Source of the DNA: an uncultured Alphaproteobacteria bacterium | Lineage (GTDB): Bacteria; Pseudomonadota; Alphaproteobacteria; Reyranellales; Reyranellaceae | Direction: 5' to 3' | NCBI GenBank assembly: GCA_903929895.1 | Contig: CAIYWM010000610.1 | Span: 1 to 7,789 of the forward strand | Length of the DNA: 7,789 nt | Shown here: piece by piece, positions 1-6,524 of the stretch | Position numbering within the stretch: the stretch's first letter is position 1 | Layout of the letters: each line of letters starts with the position of its first letter | Translations under genes and position numbers: made by a program | The notes under the pieces: generated by a model | Seen by the model: the letters and a program-made list of their open reading frames with translations, nothing else | What the model was told of the DNA's origin: nothing | Databases searched by the model: none

Positions 1-514
1 GGGCCGTGGCATGCGTGGCATTGCCGATGAAGCCGACGGCGCCGACCTTGCGCTTGGCGCGCGCCGAGCCAACCGAAGCGGCATAAGCCATCATCTCGGC
101 CATTTCCTGGCCGGCACAATGGCGAGCATCCATGGCGAGGAAGGCCGACTTCGGCATGTCCGCGCACATCGTCCAGGCATTGTAGGCGGCCACGCAAGCG
201 GGGCCGAGCTTCTGCAGGAAGATCGTCTCGAGATCGACCAGATGGAAGAACGAGCCGGTGATGTACATCATCGGTTCGCCAGCGCCGACCCACTTGCCCT
301 CGCGGTAGCGCATGTCGAGTTCCACCGTCGCCTTGCGCGCGCGGCAGGTTTCTTGCAGCCATTCCAGCGCGAGCCGCGGCGCGAACACCACCGGCCGACG
401 CATGAAGATGGCGTAAGTTACCTGGCAGTCGCCGAACTTGCCGACCACCTGCTTCGAGCGATTGAAGTAGTGGTCGGTATAGCGTTCGATCTCGCCGTTC
501 TCAGGATGCGTCAT
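1..514 (-). CDS. Nicotinate phosphoribosyltransferase-like protein, N-terminal part (partial)
   Basis: Only the first 171 codons are present; the gene runs off the left edge with no stop. The start is the ATG at 514-512, preceded by a strong Shine-Dalgarno sequence (GGGGAGGG, 518-525). The protein opens with a YTDHYF motif at residues 12-17, followed by a beta-rich segment containing GEPMMYI (about 80-85) and the helix HLVDLETIFLQKL (91-103), then MDARHCAGQEMAE (128-140). This layout (N-terminal YTDxYF, GEPxxxI, ET helix, then an Arg-containing motif) resembles the nicotinate/nicotinamide phosphoribosyltransferase family. That family makes nicotinate mononucleotide from nicotinate and PRPP for NAD salvage in the cytoplasm. 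The PRPP-binding and C-terminal parts lie outside the window, so the activity cannot be confirmed here and no symbol is given. It lies 42 bases downstream of the DAHP synthase gene on the same strand with no terminator seen between them, so co-transcription is likely. Confidence 0.72.
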   Translation of the reverse strand, partial: MTHPENGEIERYTDHYFNRSKQVVGKFGDCQVTYAIFMRRPVVFAPRLALEWLQETCRARKATVELDMRYREGKWVGAGEPMMYITGSFFHLVDLETIFLQKLGPACVAAYNAWTMCADMPKSAFLAMDARHCAGQEMAEMMAYAASVGSARAKRKVGAVGFIGNATHATA

Positions 515-556
515 CGGCCCTCCCCGGGCTCTCGCGCGCTCAGCCGGTGACGTCGG

Positions 557-2005
557 TCAGACGGCCGGGCGCGCCCTTGCGACGGACAGGCGCTCCGCCT
601 TGAGCTGCTCGGCCAGCAGGAAGGCGAGTTCCAGCACCTGGCTGGCATTGAGCCGCGGATCGCACTGCGTCTCGTAGCGTTCGTTGAGGTTGTCGACGGT
701 GATGTCCGTCGAGCCGCCGATGCACTCCGTGACTTCCTGGCCGGTCATCTCGAAATGCACGCCGCCGGGATGAGTGCCCTCGGCACGGTGCACGGCGAAG
801 AACTCCTTCACCTCATGCAGGATCGCATCGAAATGGCGGGTCTTTCGGCCGTTCGAGGCGGTGACGGTGTTGCCGTGCATCGGGTCGCAGGACCACACGA
901 CCGTGCGGCCCTCGCGCTTCAGGGCGCGGACCAGCGCCGGCAGCTTGTCGCCCACCTTGTCGGCGCCCATGCGGGCGATGATCACGATGCGGCCCGCCTC
1001 GTTCGACGGATTCAGCGTGTCGATCAGGCGCAGCAGATCGTCGGTCGGCAATGTAGGTCCGGCCTTGAAGCCGATCGGATTCCGCACGCCGCGCAGGAAC
1101 TCGACATGGGCGCCGTCGGGCTGGCGCGTGCGGTCGCCGATCCACAGCATGTGGGCCGAGCAGTCGTACCATTCGCCCGAAGTCGAATCGACGCGGGTCA
1201 GCGCCTCCTCGTACTGCAGCAGCAGCGCCTCGTGGCTGGTGAAGAAGTCGGTCTCGGCGATCTGCGGCGTCGTCGCGGAACTCAAGCCACAGGCCGCCAT
1301 GAAGTTCAGCGTCTCGTCGAGGCGTGCCGCGAGGTCTTCGTAGCGTGCCGATGCCGGCGAGTTGCGCACGAAGTCGAGGTTCCAGCGGTTGACCTCGTGC
1401 AGGTCGGCATAGCCGCCCTGGGCGAAGGCACGCAGCAGGTTGAGCGTGGCAGCCGACTGGTTGTAGGCCTGCACCATGCGCTCCGGATCGGGCAGGCGCG
1501 CGGCGGCGGTGAACTCGAAGCCGTTGACGTTGTCGCCGCGATAGGATGGCAGTTCGACATCGCCCACCTTCTCGACATTGGACGAGCGCGGCTTGGCGAA
1601 CTGGCCGGCCATGCGGCCGACCTTCACGACCGGCACGCCGGCGCCATAGGTCAGCACCACGGCCATCTGCAGCAGCACGCGAAACGTGTCGCGGATGTTG
1701 TTGGCGGTGAAGTCGACGAAGCTCTCGGCGCAGTCGCCGCCCTGCAACAGGAAGGCCTCGCCGTTGGCGATCTTGGCCAGCGACGCCTTGAGCTTGCGCG
1801 CCTCGCCGGCAAAGACCAGCGGCGGATAGCGGCGCAGGCGCGCCTCGGCGTTCGCCAGGGCGGCGGCGTCCGGATAGACCGGCATCTGCAGGGCCGGCCG
1901 GCTGCGCCAGCTGGTCAGCGACCAGTCGGCGGCACTGGAACTACGGGACTGCCCTTTTGCGGCCGTCCGCGAATCGGTCCTGGATTGACCTTGGATCGCG
2001 GTCAT
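557..2005 (-). CDS. Class II 3-deoxy-7-phosphoheptulonate (DAHP) synthase
   Basis: This enzyme condenses phosphoenolpyruvate with erythrose 4-phosphate to DAHP, the first committed step of the shikimate pathway to aromatic amino acids. The protein has 482 residues, a normal length for the plant/mycobacterial-type class II family and unlike the shorter class I AroF/G/H enzymes. Metal ligands can be assigned by resemblance to the Mycobacterium enzyme: Cys92 (LQGGDCAES), His377 (CDPMHGNT), Glu419 (HFEMTG) and Asp449 (ETQCDPRLN). PEP-contact residues appear as Arg131 ([14 protein letters not shown]), Lys314 (IGFKAGPT) and Arg345 (IARMGADK). The first 26 or so residues are a Ser/Arg/Gln-rich extension before the conserved [15 protein letters not shown]. 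The start at 2005 is supported by GAGGAGGAG at 2009-2017. The same frame stays open upstream to 2872, but that part only shadows gor in another frame. Gene names vary for this family, so none is assigned. Confidence 0.96.
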   Translation of the reverse strand: MTAIQGQSRTDSRTAAKGQSRSSSAADWSLTSWRSRPALQMPVYPDAAALANAEARLRRYPPLVFAGEARKLKASLAKIANGEAFLLQGGDCAESFVDFTANNIRDTFRVLLQMAVVLTYGAGVPVVKVGRMAGQFAKPRSSNVEKVGDVELPSYRGDNVNGFEFTAAARLPDPERMVQAYNQSAATLNLLRAFAQGGYADLHEVNRWNLDFVRNSPASARYEDLAARLDETLNFMAACGLSSATTPQIAETDFFTSHEALLLQYEEALTRVDSTSGEWYDCSAHMLWIGDRTRQPDGAHVEFLRGVRNPIGFKAGPTLPTDDLLRLIDTLNPSNEAGRIVIIARMGADKVGDKLPALVRALKREGRTVVWSCDPMHGNTVTASNGRKTRHFDAILHEVKEFFAVHRAEGTHPGGVHFEMTGQEVTECIGGSTDITVDNLNERYETQCDPRLNASQVLELAFLLAEQLKAERLSVARARPAV

Positions 2006-2071
2006 CGACTCCTCCTCGACCCGCAGCCCAAAGGGGCCGGCGGGGTGGGTGAACCTATACGTGCTGTGGAT
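2006..2071 (-). promoter_or_regulatory. Leader of the DAHP synthase gene: possible promoter and hairpin next to the ribosome binding site
   Basis: After the gor terminator, 66 bases lead to the DAHP synthase start. They contain a TATAGG hexamer at 2054-2059 that could be a -10 box, but no convincing -35 is visible, so the promoter is tentative. An imperfect hairpin lies at 2020-2044: an outer 5-bp stem (2040-2044 with 2020-2024), a small internal loop, an inner 4-bp GCCC/GGGC stem and a 4-base loop. It ends two bases before the Shine-Dalgarno GAGGAGGAG (2009-2017). No leader peptide rich in aromatic codons is present, so a classical attenuator is not supported. Confidence 0.35.
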
Positions 2072-2094
2072 AAAAAACCAGCCGGCAGGCCGGT
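2072..2094 (-). terminator. Intrinsic terminator after gor
   Basis: Read on the minus strand, a 6-bp stem ACCGGC/GCTGGT (one G-U pair) with a 6-base loop is followed by a T run (2077-2072; the first T pairs in the stem). It starts six bases past the gor stop codon at 2101. Position, GC-rich stem and U tract are typical of a rho-independent terminator. It separates gor from the DAHP synthase gene, at least partly. Confidence 0.75.
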
Positions 2095-2100
2095 CCCGTT

Positions 2101-3495
2101 CTACTCCGCGGCTGCCCGGGCCGGGGCCGAATCCGCCCGCGCCGTGCGCATGGTGACAAACTCCTCGCCGGCGGTCGGGTGGATCCCGACGGTGGCATCG
2201 AAGTGGGCCTTGGTGGCCCCTGCCTTCATGGCGACCGCCAGGCCCTGGATCAGCTCGGCTGCGTCGTCCCCCACCATGTGGATGCCGACCACCCGGTCGG
2301 TCGACGCCTCGACGATCAGCTTCATGAAGGTGCGCTGGTGGCGGCCCGAGACCGTGTACTTCATCGGCCGGAACGCTGCAGTGTAGATGCGCAGATCGCC
2401 AAGCTGCATCTTGGCCTGCTCCTCGCTCAGACCGACATTGGCCATCTCGGGCTGGCAGAACACCGCCGAGGGCACGTCGTGGTGGTTGGCCTTGCGCGGC
2501 TTCTTGCCGAACTCGGTGTCGGCAAAGCAGTGGCCCTCCATGAGGGCGACCGGCGTGAGGTTGATGCGGTCGGTGACGTCGCCCACGGCCCAGATGTTGT
2601 CGGCGGTCGTCTTGGACCATTCGTCCACGGCGATGGCGCCTGCCTTGTTGAGTTGCACGCCGGCCTTCTCCAGTCCGATGCCGGACGAGTTGGGCGCGCG
2701 GCCGGTCGCGTACATCACGCAATCCGTCTCGAACATACCGCCCATGGGCGTGTGGACCTCGAACGGGCCGCTCTTGCCGTCCGCGCCCTTGGCGACGATG
2801 CGGGCGATCTCCATCTCGGTCCGCATGCGAATGCCGCTGTCCTTCAGCGCCTCGTGCACGAAGGTGCGGCACTCCTCGTCGAAGCCCCGCAGGACACGGT
2901 CGCGTCGCAGCACGATGTCGACCTTGGCGCCGAGCCCGTGGAAGATGCCGGCGAATTCGACGGCAATGTAGCCCGCACCGACGATGGTGATGTGCTTGGG
3001 CAGCTCGGGAAGATGAAAGGCGTCGCTCGACGTGATCGCCAATTCGCTGCCGGGGATCGACGGAATCACCGGATGCCCGCCGGTTGCGATCAGGATTTTC
3101 TCAGCCGTGATCGTCTCCTCGCCCACCTGGATGGTGTGGCGGTCCATCAGGCGGCCACGGCCCATGTGGAGCTTCACGCCGGCGCCGTCGAGCAGGCGCA
3201 GGTACACCGCGTTCAGCCGGTCGACTTCCCTGTTCACGTTGTCGCGCAACGTCGCCCAGGAATGCGTCGGCGGGGCGAGGGTCCAGCCGAAGGCCGCCGC
3301 ATCCTCGAACTCGTGGGCGAACTTGGAGCCGTACATCAGGAGCTTCTTCGGCACGCAGCCGCGGATCACGCAGGTGCCGCCGACGCGGTAATCCTCGCAG
3401 ATGCCGACGCGCGCGCCGTGGGTCGCCGCGATGCGCGAGGCGCGCACGCCGCCCGAGCCGGCGCCGATGACAAAGAGATCATAATCATAGGCCAT
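2101..3495 (-). CDS. gor: Glutathione-disulfide reductase (NADPH)
   Basis: This FAD enzyme reduces glutathione disulfide with NADPH in the cytoplasm and keeps the thiol pool reduced. The 464 residues match the usual family length. In order, the sequence shows the FAD-binding [10 protein letters not shown] (11-20), the redox disulfide in [13 protein letters not shown] (Cys42, Cys47), the ATGG motif (137-140), and the NAD(P)-binding [11 protein letters not shown] (173-183). Arg197/Arg198 and Arg203 follow in [11 protein letters not shown], as expected for NADPH rather than NADH. The second FAD motif is [15 protein letters not shown] (303-317), and the dimerisation domain ends in the catalytic pair His439/Glu444 (HPTAGEE). 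The arginines and the [10 protein letters not shown] disulfide context favour glutathione reductase over lipoamide dehydrogenase or mercuric reductase. The ATG at 3495 has GGGGA six bases upstream (3502-3506). An intrinsic terminator follows the stop, and the gene is divergent from the EF-hand gene. Confidence 0.96.
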   Translation of the reverse strand: MAYDYDLFVIGAGSGGVRASRIAATHGARVGICEDYRVGGTCVIRGCVPKKLLMYGSKFAHEFEDAAAFGWTLAPPTHSWATLRDNVNREVDRLNAVYLRLLDGAGVKLHMGRGRLMDRHTIQVGEETITAEKILIATGGHPVIPSIPGSELAITSSDAFHLPELPKHITIVGAGYIAVEFAGIFHGLGAKVDIVLRRDRVLRGFDEECRTFVHEALKDSGIRMRTEMEIARIVAKGADGKSGPFEVHTPMGGMFETDCVMYATGRAPNSSGIGLEKAGVQLNKAGAIAVDEWSKTTADNIWAVGDVTDRINLTPVALMEGHCFADTEFGKKPRKANHHDVPSAVFCQPEMANVGLSEEQAKMQLGDLRIYTAAFRPMKYTVSGRHQRTFMKLIVEASTDRVVGIHMVGDDAAELIQGLAVAMKAGATKAHFDATVGIHPTAGEEFVTMRTARADSAPARAAAE

Positions 3496-3632
3496 GGGTT
3501 ATCCCCAGAGAGAACAAAACCTCAACGCGGCCACAATTCGGTCGCCGGGCAGACTATATCGGGGCCTAGACGGGCCGGTAAGGGAAATGGCGCGTGCATT
3601 GCTGTCTCCCGATACAACCATAAGGATAGACA
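3496..3632. promoter_or_regulatory. Divergent intergenic region between gor and the EF-hand gene
   Basis: The 137 bases between two divergent starts must carry the promoters for both genes unless transcription enters from elsewhere. Both ribosome binding sites are visible: GGGGA at 3502-3506 for gor (minus strand) and AAGGA at 3622-3626 for the EF-hand gene (plus strand). A TATATC hexamer in the middle (plus strand, around 3554-3559) is AT-rich against the background, but no well-spaced -35 partner was found on either strand. I saw no clear operator palindrome. The regulatory role is inferred from gene orientation. Confidence 0.4.
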
Positions 3633-4121
3633 ATGCCGAGACTTTCCCTGCTCGCGACCGCCGTCCTGATGCTGGCCGGCCCCGCCTTGGCCGCGCCCGG
3701 CGACACGGCCGCCCCCCAGTCGGCCCCCGCCGCACCTTCGACCCGACCAGCGCGGATCGATAGCGGCGTCATGCGGTATGATACCAACAAGGATGGCGCC
3801 GTCACGATCGAGGAATGGAAGACCGGCCAGCAGGCGAGGTTCAAGCGCCTCGATGCGAACGGCGACGGCAAGCTCAGCAAGGACGAGTTGTTTGCCCGCA
3901 CGCCCGCCGTCGGCAACAGCGTTCTGCCAACCGACCGTCAGGCCGGCCAGCAATCCAGCTACTTCCTGCTTCTCGACACCGACAAGGACGGGTTCGTCAC
4001 CCTGACGGAGTTCATGGCCGGCGCCGAACGCAATTTCACGCGCTGCGACCTCGACAAGAATGGCCGCATCGACACCGCGGAGTGCCGCCAGGCGCTGCAG
4101 CGCAAGCCCGCCGAGCGCTAG
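3633..4121 (+). CDS. Exported EF-hand calcium-binding protein (four loops)
   Basis: This 162-residue protein has a Sec-type signal peptide (MPRLSLL, hydrophobic core to about residue 19, probable cleavage in ALAAPG near 20-21), then an Ala/Pro-rich linker to about residue 40. Four canonical 12-residue EF-hand loops follow: DTNKDGAVTIEE (50-61), DANGDGKLSKDE (74-85), DTDKDGFVTLTE (115-126) and DLDKNGRIDTAE (139-150). Each has acidic position 1, Gly at 6 and Glu at 12, so all four should bind Ca2+. Loops 1-2 and 3-4 are each 24 residues apart and the two pairs are offset by 65, which suggests internal duplication. The only two cysteines, Cys138 and Cys151, bracket loop 4. The start has AAGGA six bases upstream. 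The role is unknown; a periplasmic or secreted calcium buffer or sensor is possible. It stands alone on the plus strand between divergent gor and convergent livK. Confidence 0.9.
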   Translation: MPRLSLLATAVLMLAGPALAAPGDTAAPQSAPAAPSTRPARIDSGVMRYDTNKDGAVTIEEWKTGQQARFKRLDANGDGKLSKDELFARTPAVGNSVLPTDRQAGQQSSYFLLLDTDKDGFVTLTEFMAGAERNFTRCDLDKNGRIDTAECRQALQRKPAER

Positions 4122-4140
4122 CCATTTTCGGCTTCGGCGC

Positions 4141-4174
4141 AAGAAAAAGGCCGCCGGGAGATGCCGGCGGCCTT
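4141..4174 (-). terminator. Strong intrinsic terminator for the liv operon, possibly bidirectional
   Basis: A perfect 11-bp inverted repeat (AAGGCCGCCGG at 4147-4157 and its complement at 4164-4174) encloses a 6-base loop. On the minus strand the stem runs into a T-rich tract (complement of 4141-4148), giving a textbook rho-independent terminator 23 bases past the livK stop. On the plus strand only a weak T-poor tail follows, so it may also end the EF-hand transcript, whose stop is at 4121, but less efficiently. Confidence 0.85.
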
Positions 4175-4196
4175 CGTTCAATCGTAGATCGGATAC

Positions 4197-5414
4197 TCAG
4201 GAACCTTCGGCCGACATGACGTCGCCGAACAGATCCCAGGTCTCGCCCTTGAAGCGCGCGAGCTGCACCGACTGGATCGGGTAGTAGTCGGTCGGGCTGG
4301 TGTTGATCGTGATGCCCGGCAGCAGCAGCGGCAGCTTGTACTTCTGGTAGTTGGCGGCCTGCTTCATGACGTTCTCGCGGGTCAGCGTGTCGCCGCACTT
4401 CTTGAGCGTCTCGAGCATCAGGTTGGAGACGGCGTAGCCGAACACGTGGTTGGCATCCGCCTTGTTGGCGCCCGGCATCCACTTGTCCATCCAGGCGACC
4501 CAGGCCTTGAAGTCGTCGGTGTTCTCCCACTGCTTGTCCGTGGGGTCCTTGAGATACTGCGCCGTGATGATGCCCTGGCTGTTCTCGAGGCCGGCAGGCT
4601 TCATCACCGAGCCCACCGAGGCGGACACGTTGTTGAGGTACTGTGCCGGCTTCCAGCCGATGTCGGCGGCCTTGCGGATCGCCTGGGCGGCGGCCTTGGG
4701 CGTCGCGATGTTGAAGAATACGTTGGCGCCGGAATCCTTGAGCTGGATCACCTGGCTGTCGACCGTCGGATCCGTGACCTCGAAGGTCACGTGCTTGACG
4801 ATCTTGCCGGTTTCCTTGCCCAGGCCGTCGCGGAAGCCTTCGTAATAATCCTTGCCGTAGTCGTCGTTCTGCATCAGCACGCCGATCTTGGCGTCCTTGA
4901 CGTTGGCCAGGACGTGCTTGGCGTAGACGACGCCCTCGGTGTGGTAGTCGGGCTGGAAGCCCATCGTCCACGGGAACTCCTTGGGCTTGCCCCACTTCGA
5001 CGCGCCGGTGGCGACGTAGAGCTGCGGCACCTTCTTCTGGTTCATGTAGCGATGGATCGCCGTGTTTGTCGGCGTACCCAGCGTGTTGAACAGGCAGAGG
5101 ACCTTGTCCTGCTCCACCAGCTGGCGCACCAGCTCGACCATCTTTGGCGGCGAATAGCCGTCGTCACGCGTGATGAAGTTGATCTTACGTCCGTTGACGC
5201 CGCCGGCCTCGTTCACCGACTTGAAGAACGCCTCGATCGTCTTGCCGATCTGGCCGTAGGACGACGCCGGGCCGCTATAGGGGCCGGTATGACCGATCTT
5301 GATTTCCTTGTCGGTCGCGCCGTCGTCGTACTTCTTCTGCGCGAAGGCCGACTTTGTGCCCAGAACGGCGAATGCCGAGGCACCTGCTACGAAACCACGC
5401 CTGCTTGTACGCAT
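4197..5414 (-). CDS. Branched-chain amino acid-type ABC transporter substrate-binding protein
   Basis: This is the periplasmic binding component of the HAAT (Liv-type) transporter encoded just upstream. The 405 residues match the type I periplasmic binding fold (Peripla_BP_6 type). The N-terminus, MRTSRRGFVAGASAFAVLG, has an SRRGF twin-arginine-like motif at residues 4-8, a hydrophobic stretch and a probable AFA|Q cleavage after Ala25, so export may be by Tat rather than Sec. Family features include IKIGHTGPYSGPAS (38-51), NEAGGVNGRKI (68-78), LGTPTNTA (112-119) and NDDYGKDYYEGF (183-194). The start at 5414 has GGGAGG six bases upstream (5421-5426). It is the last gene of the operon, 100 bases after livM, and is followed by a terminator. 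The ligand cannot be read from the sequence: relatives carry branched-chain amino acids, other amino acids, urea, amides or aromatic acids, so the symbol livK is not asserted. Confidence 0.92.
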   Translation of the reverse strand: MRTSRRGFVAGASAFAVLGTKSAFAQKKYDDGATDKEIKIGHTGPYSGPASSYGQIGKTIEAFFKSVNEAGGVNGRKINFITRDDGYSPPKMVELVRQLVEQDKVLCLFNTLGTPTNTAIHRYMNQKKVPQLYVATGASKWGKPKEFPWTMGFQPDYHTEGVVYAKHVLANVKDAKIGVLMQNDDYGKDYYEGFRDGLGKETGKIVKHVTFEVTDPTVDSQVIQLKDSGANVFFNIATPKAAAQAIRKAADIGWKPAQYLNNVSASVGSVMKPAGLENSQGIITAQYLKDPTDKQWENTDDFKAWVAWMDKWMPGANKADANHVFGYAVSNLMLETLKKCGDTLTRENVMKQAANYQKYKLPLLLPGITINTSPTDYYPIQSVQLARFKGETWDLFGDVMSAEGS

Positions 5415-5437
5415 TTCTTTCCTCCCAAGTGACTAAA

Positions 5438-5466
5438 GCCTGCCGGAGCTTCGTCCGAATTCAGGC
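5438..5466 (-). other. Imperfect stem-loop just upstream of the binding-protein gene
   Basis: On the minus strand, GCCTG (5466-5462) pairs with CAGGC (5442-5438), and inside it CGGA pairs with TCCG around a six-base loop. It lies 11 bases before the Shine-Dalgarno sequence of the binding-protein gene. It could protect or modulate the livK message, but the stem is short and interrupted, so it may be chance in GC-rich DNA. Confidence 0.3.
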
Positions 5467-5467
5467 C

Positions 5468-5492
5468 AGAAAGAAGGCCGCCTTCCGGCGAC
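5468..5492 (-). terminator. Intercistronic stem-loop with a pyrimidine tail between livM and the binding-protein gene
   Basis: On the minus strand, GTCGCC (5492-5487) pairs with GGCGGC (5482-5477) around a GGAA tetraloop of GNRA type, followed by CTTCTTTCT. It starts 22 bases after the livM stop. The tail is interrupted by C, so it looks like a weak or partial terminator, or an mRNA processing or stability element setting different levels of permease and binding protein. Confidence 0.4.
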
Positions 5493-5514
5493 TTTCAGAC
5501 AAACAGGGTCCGGT

Positions 5515-6522
5515 TTATGCCCGTGCACCCCGCAGCTTGCGGTAGGCCATGTAGAGCCCGCCGGCGATGCCCATCGGCATCAGGTAGATGATGGCGATCA
5601 GCAGCACGCCGAAGACCGTGTAGGCCGAGAGGTCGAACGGCAGGCCGAGGTCGTTGCGGATGAACTGGGTCAGCGACTGCGCCGAGTTATCGACCAGCAC
5701 GTAGAAGATGCCGCCGAGTACCGAGCCGAGCAGCGAGCCGATTCCACCCACAACGAGGCCGATCAGGAACTTGATCGACAGGAAGATGCCGAAGCTGTCG
5801 GGCGCCACGAAGGCGATGGCCGAGGCCGACAGCGCGCCGGCGATGCCGGTATAGGCCGCGCTGATTCCGAAGGTCACCGTCTTGTAGAGGGCCGTGTCGA
5901 TGCCCATCGTGTCGGCGGCCAGATACTGGTCGCGGATCGCCATCATGGCGCGACCACTACGGCTGTTCAGCAGGTTTGCTGCGCCCCAGAACAGCACGAT
6001 CATGACCAGAAGGCAGAAATAATAGAGCCACTGGTCTTCGCTCAGCGGCAGGCCGAACGGCACTTCCGGCTTCATCAGCACGATGCCCTGCACGCCGCCG
6101 GTCAGGCCCTCGAGCCATTTGTATTTCAGGATCTGTGGCACCGCGAGCGCCAGCGCGAAGGTCGCGAGCGCGAGATAGTGCCCCTCGAGCTTGAGCGCCG
6201 GCAGACCGAACAGGTAGCCGACGATGAAGCACACGATGGCCGCCGCCGGGATCGTCGCCCAATAGGGCACGTTCAGCTTGTCCATCAGGATGGCGGCGGT
6301 GTAGGCGCCGACCGCGTAGAAGGCGCCGTGGCCCAGCGAGAACTGGCCGTTGAACCCGGTGAGCAGGTTCAGCCCGAGCACCGCGATCGCGGCGATGATC
6401 ATCGTGCTGACTAGGAACAGCCGGTAGTTGGAGACGACATCCGGAAAGACCGGCTGCAGCAGCGGCACCAGCACCGCGAGCGCGATGACGCCCAGCACCC
6501 ACTTCTTCGACGAGGCGGCCAT
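5515..6522 (-). CDS. livM: Branched-chain amino acid-type ABC transporter permease (LivM family)
   Basis: This is one of the two inner-membrane permeases of the HAAT transporter. The 335 residues are highly hydrophobic with roughly nine to ten membrane segments. LivM hallmarks are GLNLLTGFNGQFSLGHGAF (50-68), LPALKLEGHYLALATFA (107-123), LTGGVQGI (140-147), and the cytoplasmic coupling loop RAMMAIRDQYLAADTMGID (191-209) that contacts the ATPases. VVGGIGSLLGSVLGG (257-271) precedes the C-terminal membrane segments. The start at 6522 lies two bases after the livH stop, with GGAGG (6531-6535) inside the end of livH, so translation is probably coupled. The symbol states family membership; the transported substrate is not known. 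Confidence 0.94.
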   Translation of the reverse strand: MAASSKKWVLGVIALAVLVPLLQPVFPDVVSNYRLFLVSTMIIAAIAVLGLNLLTGFNGQFSLGHGAFYAVGAYTAAILMDKLNVPYWATIPAAAIVCFIVGYLFGLPALKLEGHYLALATFALALAVPQILKYKWLEGLTGGVQGIVLMKPEVPFGLPLSEDQWLYYFCLLVMIVLFWGAANLLNSRSGRAMMAIRDQYLAADTMGIDTALYKTVTFGISAAYTGIAGALSASAIAFVAPDSFGIFLSIKFLIGLVVGGIGSLLGSVLGGIFYVLVDNSAQSLTQFIRNDLGLPFDLSAYTVFGVLLIAIIYLMPMGIAGGLYMAYRKLRGARA

Positions 6523-6524
6523 GA

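Noticed and set aside
2006..2872. In-frame upstream extension of the DAHP synthase frame by 289 codons, which would make a 771-residue fusion
   Set aside because: The stretch lies over gor in a different frame, is low-complexity Arg/Gly/His-rich, matches no family, and gor itself is intact with all active-site motifs. The strong ribosome binding site at 2009-2017 fixes the real start at 2005.
3590..3632. Sigma70-like promoter from TTGCTG and GATACA upstream of the EF-hand gene
   Set aside because: The two hexamers are only about six bases apart, far from the required spacing, and no alternative pairing with 16-18 bases was convincing.
755..3669. Long plus-strand open frames of 543 and 496 codons across the DAHP synthase and gor genes
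   Set aside because: They are antisense to two well-recognised genes and their translations are Arg/His/Ala/Gly-rich without motifs, as expected for frames mirrored by GC-rich third codon positions.
3522..4181. Minus-strand open frame of 219 codons antisense to the EF-hand gene
   Set aside because: The plus-strand frame encodes a signal peptide and four perfect EF-hand loops; the antisense frame shows nothing recognisable and runs into the gor upstream region and the terminator.
4446..5432. Plus-strand open frame of 328 codons antisense to the binding-protein gene
   Set aside because: Its composition is that of a high-GC shadow and it has no recognisable domain, whereas the minus-strand gene has a signal peptide and family motifs.
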